A DNA stretch of 64,000 bases from Bacillota bacterium (GTDB lineage Bacteria > Bacillota > Clostridia > Acetivibrionales > DTU013). The position numbers and the translations under genes were made by a program. Location: NCBI GenBank assembly GCA_023412915.1, contig JAEZRE010000018.1, forward strand, positions 174,967-238,966, written 5' to 3'. Below are positions 15,294-23,619 of this stretch, in pieces. Position 1 is the stretch's first letter, and every line of letters begins with the position of its first letter. The notes under the pieces are model-generated. The model was given only the letters and a program-made list of their open reading frames with translations, searched no databases and was not told the DNA's origin.

Positions 15294-17102
15294 GTTTCAT
15301 TATTCCCCAGATTCAAAAACATGAAAATAATGAACAAAATGACACTGGCGTTTCTGTTTGTGGTATTAATCCCGACAGCATTCGTAGGTGTTTTTCTTAC
15401 GTTCAAATTCCGTCAGGCCGCGTTGGAGAATGCAACGCTGGAGGTCAATAACAGTGTAAACCGTATCAGTAAACTGACATCGGACATTTTAAAGGTCCCC
15501 GACGACATCTCCTCGTATCTGCTCTTCGACACCAGGCTGGAGGAAGTGGTTAATACCAGGTACGATTCTGTATTGAAAACTGTCCATGCCTATAACAATT
15601 ACCCTGACATCAAGCAATACCTACAGATATATAGCACGCAGATCGAAAATATCCGCCTTTACATTTATAATCCGACGCTGCTTGACAATTGGTGTTATAT
15701 CCAACCAGACGAGAACATAAAAAATTCATTCTGGTACAAGAACGCAATGGACGCGGTAAGATTTTCACTGTGGTATTATTTCGACGATGAAACGAAAAGC
15801 AACCAGAAGTATCTCTCACTTGTCCGGAGAATAAGGTTTACCTCATATAACACGAACGGTGTCCTTGTGATAAGTCTGAACAGGGATTATTTAAGCTCAA
15901 TGCTAAGCCAGGAACCGTTTCAGGTGTTCATCGTCGACGATAATGAAAACATTGTGGCCACGAACCAAAGCGGCTATCTCGGGAAAACCCTGCACGACGA
16001 CAGTTATACAGCCGTTCTTTCTGGGAAAGGCGCCGGGACCTTTGAACAGGAAATCGAAGGCAAGGCCTATAAGATTATCACTGAGGAACTGAAATCGCCG
16101 TCAAGCATAAACGGACTGAAAATAATATCTGTTTTTTCTATCGACAATATAGTCGCGCAAAGTAACCAGATACTTGTGCAAGGCTTGATTATCACTATTA
16201 TCAGCGCCCTGGCATCCGGAGTACTGATTTATATCGTCTCGTATCTTTTATCAAAACGGATTATGAAATTGAGCAGACATATCAGACAGGTCACCAAGGG
16301 CGACCTTGATACGAAATTCGTCATATCGGGGAACGATGAGGCAGGGCAGCTGTCCGCCCAGTTCAATTCCATGGTGGAAAGCATCAAGCTTTTGATTTCA
16401 GAGGTTAAGGAATCAAATATGCAAAAGAATCAGCTGCAGCTCAAGCAAAATGAGTTGAGGCTTAAAATGATGGCGAGCCAAATCGATCCGCATTTTCTGT
16501 TCAACGCACTGGAATCGATCCGCATGAAGGCGCTCATAAACGGGGAGAGCGAGGTTTCGCATATAACGAAAGTGCTGGGAAAGCTGATGAGAAAAAAGCT
16601 GGAGATACATAGCAGGGAAATTCCACTTAAAAATGAACTGGATATGGTCCGCTGCTATCTTGAAATTGAAAAATACCGGTACGACGAAAGGCTGGACTAC
16701 GAACTGGATATCGGGCCGGAATCCGAGGAAATCACAGTGCCTGCCTTGTTAATCCAACCGCTCGTGGAAAACGCGGTACATCACGGCCTGGCAAATGTCA
16801 ACGGCAAATGCCTCGTGAGTATTAAAACGGAAATCAGGGAGAATGAATTACATGTGTGGGTCACCGACAACGGAGAGGGAATGAGCGGGGAAAAGCTGAA
16901 GACTGTTGTCCGGCAGCTTGATGAGGCCGACACGCAGGAGGATCATATAGGGCTTAATAATGTAAATATGAGAATAAAGCTTACCTACGGTGAAAAGTAT
17001 AGATTGAATATTGCGAGCAGGCTGCATGAAGGAACACAGATTCACTTTTCCATACCTGCTGTAGGAGGGACAGACGACGTTCAAGGTAATGATAGCAGAT
17101 GA
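15291..17102 (+). CDS. YesM-type sensor histidine kinase
   Basis: The 603-residue sensor has a transmembrane helix near residues 17-38, a large extracellular sensing region (~40-295), a second helix (~300-325), a HAMP linker (LSRHIRQVTKGDLDTKF) and a His_kinase/HATPase pair. The phosphorylated histidine is His401 in QIDPHFLFNALESIRM; the ATP site includes LLIQPLVENAVHHGL and DNGEGMSGEKL. Such kinases usually sense extracellular sugars or binding proteins and control a nearby CUT1 transporter. It overlaps its response regulator by 14 bases, and the transporter genes follow. The start lacks a clear ribosome site. Confidence 0.9.
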   Translation: MVSLFPRFKNMKIMNKMTLAFLFVVLIPTAFVGVFLTFKFRQAALENATLEVNNSVNRISKLTSDILKVPDDISSYLLFDTRLEEVVNTRYDSVLKTVHAYNNYPDIKQYLQIYSTQIENIRLYIYNPTLLDNWCYIQPDENIKNSFWYKNAMDAVRFSLWYYFDDETKSNQKYLSLVRRIRFTSYNTNGVLVISLNRDYLSSMLSQEPFQVFIVDDNENIVATNQSGYLGKTLHDDSYTAVLSGKGAGTFEQEIEGKAYKIITEELKSPSSINGLKIISVFSIDNIVAQSNQILVQGLIITIISALASGVLIYIVSYLLSKRIMKLSRHIRQVTKGDLDTKFVISGNDEAGQLSAQFNSMVESIKLLISEVKESNMQKNQLQLKQNELRLKMMASQIDPHFLFNALESIRMKALINGESEVSHITKVLGKLMRKKLEIHSREIPLKNELDMVRCYLEIEKYRYDERLDYELDIGPESEEITVPALLIQPLVENAVHHGLANVNGKCLVSIKTEIRENELHVWVTDNGEGMSGEKLKTVVRQLDEADTQEDHIGLNNVNMRIKLTYGEKYRLNIASRLHEGTQIHFSIPAVGGTDDVQGNDSR

Positions 17103-18669
17103 TGACAACAATGTCCGCAACGGACTGGCGGTACTGGTCCCATGGGCAGAATACGGCTTTGAGATAACCGAGTCGGCAATAGACGGCAAGGATGCCTTGG
17201 ATAAATTCCAGGAGCATTCTTTCGATCTGATTGTTGTCGACATACAGATGCCGAGAATGGACGGCCTGGAGCTGATATCCGCCATACGCAAAACGGATCC
17301 GGGCATACATATCCTGGTATTGACAGGGCACGCCGAATTCGAATACGCGCGCAAATCGATTGAATACAGAGTAGACGGGTATATTCTGAAGCCTGTGGAT
17401 GAAGATGAGCTGATTGAAAACCTGAAGAAAATAGGGGCGAGCCTTAAAAAGGAAAAAGAAGAAGAACAGCTTGCAGCCGGGGAAAATGCTCTTCGATGCG
17501 AAATACTTGTCCGGACGATATTATCCGAAAATACTTCCGAAGCTATGGATGAGCCGTCTGAAATTGTCGGCGAATTTTATGATAGCGCGATGAATCTCGG
17601 CATACTGTGGCCTTCCTACCAAGTCTTGCTGCTTCAGCCCGAAACAGACGAGGGTAAGGAAACGCCGACCTATAGCAATATTCGGAAGAATTTATTGCAG
17701 ATTTTCACAAATAACGCAAAAGGGATCGTTTTTCATTGGGAAAGCTATCACGGCGTGCTGCTGAACAGTTCGATAAAAAGGGGAGAAAGCCTGCGGCATC
17801 TATTTGAGGAGATCAATCAAAGCATGGGGAAAAATGGCATCGCATTTTTTGCCTCCATAGGCGAACCGGTTTCGAAGCTTATGGATATCCCCAAGTCGTA
17901 CGAGACCGCCGCAAGGCTTTTGAAAAATCGTTTTATCGCTGGTAACAAGCAAATTCTCAGCGCCTTTTCGCTGCCGCTCCCGCCTGGCGGCACTGAGGAT
18001 TCCGGAAATGGCGGCTTCGATATACAGACCGCCGCCGGTAAGCTGTATTATGCACTGGATGTCGGGAATACCGAGGCTGTCGGACAGCTTGTCCGCCAGT
18101 GGGAAAGCGTCATGGCCGGCAGGGGCTTTTCTGAAAGTACAATTAAAACAAACTATATGAGGGTAATTTCATCAGCCTTGAACAAGCTTTCCAACAGGAT
18201 CGGTCAGACAAAAGTGCAGGAGTTTATGGCCGATTTGCCGGGAATATTCGGACAGACTGATCTGGCATCGCTCCGGAGCTTTGTTTTGACCCGGCTGGAT
18301 AATGTTGTCGATTTGCTGGACGGCGGAAATCATGAGGATATTGTAAAAAAGATAAAGGATATCGTGGAAAGAAACTACGGCGAAAAGTTGACGCTGGAGG
18401 TGCTAGCTGAAGCCTTCAACTACGGCAGCGGTTATCTTGGAAGGCTATTTAAAAAATACACGGGAGAGAATTTCAATACCTATGTCGACAAAGTAAGAAT
18501 AATCAAGGCCAAGGAGCTGCTGCAGCAGGGGATGAAGGTCTACCAGGTAGCCAGCATGACGGGTTATTCCAATGTCGATTATTTTCACAGCAAATTCAGA
18601 AAATACGCGGGAATTTCTCCTTCGAGGTTTCGCAAGGAAAAAGCCGGAGAAACCCCGGATGAGGAATAA
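17089..18669 (+). CDS. YesN-type response regulator with AraC-family DNA-binding domain
   Basis: The 526-residue regulator has an N-terminal receiver domain (acidic pocket Asp4-Asp6, phosphorylated Asp51 in VVDIQMPRMDG, lysine in YILKPVDED), a long central region (~residues 130-410) without a recognisable enzyme motif, and a C-terminal pair of AraC helix-turn-helices (about 425-520; LAEAFNYGSGYLGRLFKKYT and VYQVASMTGYSNVDYFHSKF). It is expected to be phosphorylated by the overlapping kinase and to activate the downstream permease genes. A repeat array in the next intergenic region is a candidate binding site. Confidence 0.9.
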   Translation: MIADDDNNVRNGLAVLVPWAEYGFEITESAIDGKDALDKFQEHSFDLIVVDIQMPRMDGLELISAIRKTDPGIHILVLTGHAEFEYARKSIEYRVDGYILKPVDEDELIENLKKIGASLKKEKEEEQLAAGENALRCEILVRTILSENTSEAMDEPSEIVGEFYDSAMNLGILWPSYQVLLLQPETDEGKETPTYSNIRKNLLQIFTNNAKGIVFHWESYHGVLLNSSIKRGESLRHLFEEINQSMGKNGIAFFASIGEPVSKLMDIPKSYETAARLLKNRFIAGNKQILSAFSLPLPPGGTEDSGNGGFDIQTAAGKLYYALDVGNTEAVGQLVRQWESVMAGRGFSESTIKTNYMRVISSALNKLSNRIGQTKVQEFMADLPGIFGQTDLASLRSFVLTRLDNVVDLLDGGNHEDIVKKIKDIVERNYGEKLTLEVLAEAFNYGSGYLGRLFKKYTGENFNTYVDKVRIIKAKELLQQGMKVYQVASMTGYSNVDYFHSKFRKYAGISPSRFRKEKAGETPDEE

Positions 18670-18736
18670 TTGCGGCTTTTGGATTTATAATTTTTATATG
18701 ATTTTTGTGTAGATTTCGCAGGTATTATATCCCATT

Positions 18737-18816
18737 CCCATATTATATAATCTTAATGTAAATTGCGGGTCTGATTTATTATGTAAATTGATGCAGCATA
18801 AGATTATATTAATGGG
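18737..18816. promoter_or_regulatory. Candidate operator/promoter region of the sugar transporter operon
   Basis: A 10-base direct repeat ATGTAAATTG occurs at 18756-18765 and 18781-18790, 25 bases apart. Around it, 18737-18755 is an imperfect inverted repeat of 18799-18816 (CCCATattATATAATCTTA versus its near complement). A TATAAT hexamer lies at 18746-18751 without a good -35, as expected of activator-dependent promoters. Binding by the YesN-type regulator is inference. Confidence 0.4.
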
Positions 18817-18827
18817 AGAGGGTCTGT

Positions 18828-19829
18828 TTGCATTCTTCAATGACTCCAAACACGCCTGTGGTTTCGGATAATTCCGCAGCTGCAGAGACGAGGAAAGTTC
18901 CGGATGTTCCCAAGGCGCGCAGGAAAAACTTCTGGCTTATTGCCTGGAATCAGCGCTATCTTTACTTTATGTCAATTCCCTTCGTGCTATGGCTGTTTCT
19001 TTTTAATTATGTTCCAATTTGGGGCTGGATAATGGCCTTCCAGAATTTCAAACCCGGAAGATCGATTTTTGCCCAGAAATGGGTAGGGTTGAAGAACTTT
19101 ATCGAACTGTTTTCCGACGAACGGTTCTATCAGGTTATGAGAAACACTGTCGTTATGAGTCTGATGGGCCTCATTGTCGGTTTTACGGTCCCCATACTCT
19201 TTGCGATCCTGCTCAACGAAATGCAAACCAAGTGGTATAAAAGAACCGCCCAAACAGTATCCTATCTGCCGCATTTTATTTCCTGGGTCGTAGCTGCAGG
19301 TATAATTACGCAGATGCTTTCCAATGACGGCGTCATCAATCAGATACTGACAGCCACGCAGCTGGTGGATAAACCGGTGCAGTTCCTTACAAAGGGAGGC
19401 CTTTTCTGGTTTATCGTAACCGCCGCCGATATGTGGAAGGAAACCGGCTGGAACGCAATCATTTTTCTCGCCGCAATATCCGGCATAGACCCTGAAATCT
19501 ATCAGGCCGCCTATGTCGACGGAGCCAACCGTTTCAGGAGGATATGGCATGTCACCCTCCCAGGAATACGTCCTACGATAGTCATCCTATTGATAATGTC
19601 CATCGGAAATTTGATAAGAATAGGCTTCGAAAAGCAGTTTTTGCTCGGAAACTCGCTGGTTTTGGATTATTCGGAGGTTTTGGACCTTTATGTCATTAAT
19701 TACGGCATAAACCTTATGAGGTTCTCCTTCGGTACGGCGATCGGCGTGTTCAATTCAGTTGTGAGCATTATTCTGCTTGTCACTTCCAACAGGCTGTTTA
19801 AAAAGATTACAGGCGAAAGCGTTTATTGA
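18828..19829 (+). CDS. ABC sugar transporter permease (LplB/YtcP type, CUT1)
   Basis: The 333-residue inner-membrane permease has a cytoplasmic N-tail and about six transmembrane helices (first near YLYFMSIPFVLWLFLFNYV). The ATPase-contact EAA loop reads YQAAYVDGANRFRRIWHVTLPG. It matches LplB-type permeases of the carbohydrate uptake 1 family. The start is TTG 18828, with GGGAGAGG upstream. It pairs with the permease 16 bases downstream. No ATPase gene is nearby; in such Firmicutes systems a shared MsmX-like ATPase often serves. Confidence 0.92.
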   Translation: MHSSMTPNTPVVSDNSAAAETRKVPDVPKARRKNFWLIAWNQRYLYFMSIPFVLWLFLFNYVPIWGWIMAFQNFKPGRSIFAQKWVGLKNFIELFSDERFYQVMRNTVVMSLMGLIVGFTVPILFAILLNEMQTKWYKRTAQTVSYLPHFISWVVAAGIITQMLSNDGVINQILTATQLVDKPVQFLTKGGLFWFIVTAADMWKETGWNAIIFLAAISGIDPEIYQAAYVDGANRFRRIWHVTLPGIRPTIVILLIMSIGNLIRIGFEKQFLLGNSLVLDYSEVLDLYVINYGINLMRFSFGTAIGVFNSVVSIILLVTSNRLFKKITGESVY

Positions 19830-19845
19830 ACCGGGAGGCAATCAT

Positions 19846-20757
19846 ATGAAAGTTAATGGGCTTTCAGTACGAAGCAACGTTATTGACAAGGTTTTTAATA
19901 TCTGCCTGAACATTTTCATGCTGTTAATCATGATAATTACAATATATCCTTTCCTGAATGTCCTGGCTATTTCTCTGAATGATTCCATGGATAGCGTGAA
20001 AGGAGGCATCTACGTTTGGCCGCGTGTATTCACGCTGAAAAACTATGAGACCATTTTCGCTTACGAAACGCTCCTTACCGGGTTTGTGAATACGACGCTG
20101 AGGACGGTGCTGGGAACGATCCTTGGGGTATTCAGCGCTTCCATGGTTGCCTATACGTTCAGCTGTAAGGATTTCCAGGCAAGAAAGCTGTTTTCACGGC
20201 TGTTCATATTCACCATGTATGTTTCCGGAGGTTTGATCCCTTATTACATACTTATACGCGACCTCAACATGTTCGACACCTTCGCAGTATACATCATTCC
20301 CGGCCTGCTCAGCGTATTTAACGTATTTGTCATCCGTTCCTATATAGACGGGCTTCCATATGCGCTGCAGGAATCTGCAAAAATAGAAGGCGCGAACGAT
20401 TTCATCATATTCCTTAAAATCATAATTCCTCTATGCAAGCCGGTACTGGCGACAATTGCCCTGTTCATCGCCGTAGGGCATTGGAACTCCTGGTTCGATA
20501 CCTATTTGTTCAACGCTTCGGACAAGAAGCTGACAACTTTGCAGTACGAACTGATGAAGGTGATACAGTCCGCACAGAGCGGTAACGATGCGCATTCGTA
20601 CAGCGGCAAGAGCTTGGTGGAGATGCTGTCGCAGGTTTCACCGGAGTCTATAAAAATGGCTATCACCATTGTGGTAACCGTGCCGATACTGGTCGTCTAC
20701 CCGTTCCTGCAGAAGTATTTTGTGCAGGGTGTGACACTCGGCGCGGTAAAAAGCTGA
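19846..20757 (+). CDS. ABC sugar transporter permease (YtcP/AraQ type, CUT1)
   Basis: The 303-residue second permease half has six predicted helices (first around VFNICLNIFMLLIMIITIYPF) and the EAA loop LQESAKIEGANDFIIFLKIIIPL. The C-terminus VQKYFVQG-like ending (FLQKYFVQGVTLGAVKS) is typical of the YtcP group. ATG 19846 is chosen for its GGGAGG site seven bases upstream. With the preceding permease it forms the membrane channel for an oligosaccharide or sugar acid; the substrate is unknown. Confidence 0.92.
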   Translation: MKVNGLSVRSNVIDKVFNICLNIFMLLIMIITIYPFLNVLAISLNDSMDSVKGGIYVWPRVFTLKNYETIFAYETLLTGFVNTTLRTVLGTILGVFSASMVAYTFSCKDFQARKLFSRLFIFTMYVSGGLIPYYILIRDLNMFDTFAVYIIPGLLSVFNVFVIRSYIDGLPYALQESAKIEGANDFIIFLKIIIPLCKPVLATIALFIAVGHWNSWFDTYLFNASDKKLTTLQYELMKVIQSAQSGNDAHSYSGKSLVEMLSQVSPESIKMAITIVVTVPILVVYPFLQKYFVQGVTLGAVKS

Positions 20758-20793
20758 TAAATCGCAAGAACTATAACATAAGGAGTGACCATA

Positions 20794-21279
20794 ATGAAAT
20801 TTACAAAAACATTCGTAGTTCTATTTCTGGCATTTATTTTTACAGCTGTCCTGGCGGCCTGCGGAGGCAGTAACTCAGCCGATTCAACCGCCGAATACTC
20901 TTCGACGGACTGGTCGGCCTCGCCCAGCGAATCGTTATCGACAGCCGAAGCCGCCGTCCAGGCTCAAACCAATCAGGAAGCTACGGTGGAAGCGGCTCTG
21001 CCCCCTGCGGATACTGAGAAGGCAAACGATGAAAACCTCCTGGGAACATGGACGGATGTAAACGCACCCGACCGGTATGTCACAATTACAAAAACCGATT
21101 CGGGCTATGAATATGAGGATAATGAAGGAAAATATCCTGCAACTCTGGTAGACGGAGTATTGAAGGTACAGGTTTCCGAAAGTGACGCAACGGATACGGC
21201 AGACGCTTACATTGAAACTGAAAGCGGTCATCTGTTGTCGGTTTATCAGGACAACCAGGCTGAGTTCATGAAAAAGTAA
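20794..21279 (+). CDS. Small lipoprotein of unknown function
   Basis: The 161-residue product begins with a lipoprotein signal peptide (FVVLFLAFIFTAVLAAC; lipobox LAAC, Cys about residue 22), then a Ser/Thr/Ala-rich linker and a C-terminal domain of about 70 residues starting LLGTWTDVNAPDRYVTITK, a pattern of beta strands seen in lipocalin-like or META-like surface domains. ATG 20794 is preferred (AAGGAG nine bases upstream). It lies between the second permease and the binding protein, so it may assist sugar capture at the membrane. No catalytic residues are recognisable. Confidence 0.7.
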   Translation: MKFTKTFVVLFLAFIFTAVLAACGGSNSADSTAEYSSTDWSASPSESLSTAEAAVQAQTNQEATVEAALPPADTEKANDENLLGTWTDVNAPDRYVTITKTDSGYEYEDNEGKYPATLVDGVLKVQVSESDATDTADAYIETESGHLLSVYQDNQAEFMKK

Positions 21280-21420
21280 TTTCCGCCAGGGAGGTGTTTC
21301 CTTACAGTAATTGAATGGAAAAGGCATTTGCAAGACAAATGGAGCGGTTGAATCTTGACTGACAAAGGAGGAGTCTTTTTTAAAGACTCTGATGCAGTAT
21401 AAAAAGCGAGGAGGAGTTTT

Positions 21421-23307
21421 ATGAAGAGAGTTTTGCGGGTAATTCTCAGTATGGTAATGATTCTGGCACTGTCAGTGCCGGCAGCAGCGTTTTCAACGGT
21501 GGCGATCACGGGAATTACGGCCGTCGAGAACCCGGTCAATCTTGCTATCGGCGGGTCCTGCGACCTGAAAGTCACCTTGAGTCCTCAGAACACTACACAA
21601 AGGCAGCTGATTTATTCTACGGCAAACAAGCTGATAGCAACCGTAGACGCTAACGGCAAGGTCACCGGCGTGGCCGCAGGCACAACGACAATAACAGTGA
21701 CAAGCGCCGCTAAAAAATCGGTTTCCACAAAGGTTACCGTAACGGTTTTGAAACCTGTTACCTTCACCATGTTCGCTTCGGATCCGAATCCGAACTGGAA
21801 CGATATGAAGGATGCCGTAGGTCAGGCAATAACGAAGAGGACGGGCGTTACTCTCAAAGTTGAGTATGCTGTCGGGGATCCCAAGCAAAAGGTGGCATTG
21901 ATCGCGGCAAGCGGCAAATATCCCGACCTCATTTACGCAAAATACACCAACCTTATGGTCGACGCGGGAGCTCTGCTTGACCTCACACCTCTTATAAACA
22001 AATATGCTCCCAATATAAAAAAGGTTTATGGCGACTACATGGTACGCCAGCAGTGGAGCCTTTCCGACAAATCGATCTATGAACTTGCAACGGTTGATTC
22101 CATTAACAACCAGGTCTTTGATGCAACGGGCGGTTTCGAGCTTCAGTATGCCGTGCTGAAAGACCAGAATTACCCCAAGATCCGTACGACTGCGGACTAT
22201 GAAAAGGCTATCAAGGCTTACAAGCAAAAATATCCGACCATTGACGGAAAGCCTACGATAGGCTTGTCGCTGCTGGCTGAAGATTGGCGTTCGATGATTA
22301 CCGTGAGGAACCCCGGGTTCCAGGCAACAGGCGAACCCGATAACGGCGAGTGGTACATAGATCCCAAGACTTACAAAGCGACACAGCACTATCTGCGTCC
22401 TGAAGAAAAGGAATATTTCCGCTGGTTGAACCACATGAACGCAATAGGGCTTCTGGATCCTGAATCCTTTACTCAGAAGTACGACCAGTACAAAGCAAAG
22501 ATAGCTACCGGAACAGTTCTTGCAATAATAGATCAGGAATGGGAGTACGGCGACGGCGAAAACTCTCTCAGAGCTTCCGGCAAGGGCGATCGTGCTTATG
22601 CACACTTCCCGGTAACCACCAGCACTAAATTCAAAGCCAACGATTTCAATATGCCTGGATTCTCCGGCGGTGTCGGAACCTCGATAACCACCAGCTGCAA
22701 GGATCCTGTAAGAGCCATAAAGTTCCTTGATTTCATCTCTTCCGATGAAGGACAGGTATTGGCAAACTGGGGCGTCAAGGATCTGACCTATAAAGTTGAC
22801 GCTAAGGGTATACGCTATGTTCCGGATGATGTCCAGAATGAGAAAACCAACAACAACGCAGCCTGGGTCAAGAAGACGGGCGTAGGACAGTACAGGCTCA
22901 GCATAAGGTATGGAGACGGCGTCAAGGATTCGACAGGCAGCTATTACTCCACCAACTTCCCGAGCCAGATTGTAGCAGCTTATCCTGCAGAAGAGAAGGA
23001 AATACTGAAGCATTACAATGCAACTACATGGAAGGACCTGTTCCCGAAAGAGAACGAGTTCAAACAGAGACCATACGGCGCGGCATGGATGATTTCCGTA
23101 CCTGCGGATTCCGATTTGAACGTTATGAATACAAAGTTCGACGACGATGCCAAGAAACTTCTTCCCGAAGCTATCCTGTGCCCGCCGGGCGAATTTGATG
23201 CCACCTACCAGAAGTTTACCGACAAATTGCTCGCCGACGGCGCAAAAACGGCCGGCGAGATATACTCGAGCTATGTAAAGGACAAAGTATTGCAGTGGTC
23301 CAAATAG
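21421..23307 (+). CDS. Extracellular solute-binding protein with N-terminal BIG2 Ig-like domain
   Basis: The 628-residue secreted protein has a Sec signal peptide (VILSMVMILALSVPAAAF) but no lipobox cysteine. Residues ~28-112 form a bacterial Ig-like group 2 domain (ITGITAVENPVNLAIGGS... ITVTSAAKKSVSTKVTVTVL). From ~115 it is a type 1 solute-binding protein of the LplA/YtcQ kind (KRTGVTLKVEY, YPDLIYAKY, VRAIKFLDFISSDEGQ). It should deliver a sugar to the two upstream permeases. Family members are normally lipid-anchored; here the Ig-like domain may instead hold it to cell wall or polysaccharide (inference). AGGAGG precedes the ATG and a terminator follows. Confidence 0.88.
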   Translation: MKRVLRVILSMVMILALSVPAAAFSTVAITGITAVENPVNLAIGGSCDLKVTLSPQNTTQRQLIYSTANKLIATVDANGKVTGVAAGTTTITVTSAAKKSVSTKVTVTVLKPVTFTMFASDPNPNWNDMKDAVGQAITKRTGVTLKVEYAVGDPKQKVALIAASGKYPDLIYAKYTNLMVDAGALLDLTPLINKYAPNIKKVYGDYMVRQQWSLSDKSIYELATVDSINNQVFDATGGFELQYAVLKDQNYPKIRTTADYEKAIKAYKQKYPTIDGKPTIGLSLLAEDWRSMITVRNPGFQATGEPDNGEWYIDPKTYKATQHYLRPEEKEYFRWLNHMNAIGLLDPESFTQKYDQYKAKIATGTVLAIIDQEWEYGDGENSLRASGKGDRAYAHFPVTTSTKFKANDFNMPGFSGGVGTSITTSCKDPVRAIKFLDFISSDEGQVLANWGVKDLTYKVDAKGIRYVPDDVQNEKTNNNAAWVKKTGVGQYRLSIRYGDGVKDSTGSYYSTNFPSQIVAAYPAEEKEILKHYNATTWKDLFPKENEFKQRPYGAAWMISVPADSDLNVMNTKFDDDAKKLLPEAILCPPGEFDATYQKFTDKLLADGAKTAGEIYSSYVKDKVLQWSK

Positions 23308-23374
23308 TCCGGGCAATGGAATTGTTCAAGTAAAGCAAGCCAGGTAGAAATGGTTCCCACCTTCTGTTTTAATT

Positions 23375-23417
23375 GAAAAGGGATATTCCGGATAATTCTT
23401 CCGGGGTATCCTTTTTT
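23375..23417 (+). terminator. Intrinsic terminator of the sugar transporter operon
   Basis: GAAAAGGGATATTCCGG pairs, with a few G-U or mismatched steps, with CCGGGGTATCCTTTTTTC across a nine-base loop, and the right arm ends in six T residues. Confidence 0.75.
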
Positions 23418-23619
23418 CTGTCCGAGGCTTTTGTAAACCGGCCGGAGAGAATGCCGGAGCCTGACCCCCTGCTGTCAGCCCATGTATGACACAAAACAAG
23501 CGATATGATTACGTAATTTGGGTATGTACAAATGTGGTCTAATATAGTAATATTATGTTGGTAATTATTTACAGGATTGTACAACATATACTGAAATTAC
23601 TGTCGAAAGGCTGTGTTGT

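Noticed and set aside
21493..23316. A 607-codon open frame on the minus strand opposite the BIG2 binding protein
   Set aside because: It is exactly antisense to a well-supported gene with signal peptide and known domains, has no ribosome site or recognisable motif, and its openness follows from the codon pattern of the real gene.
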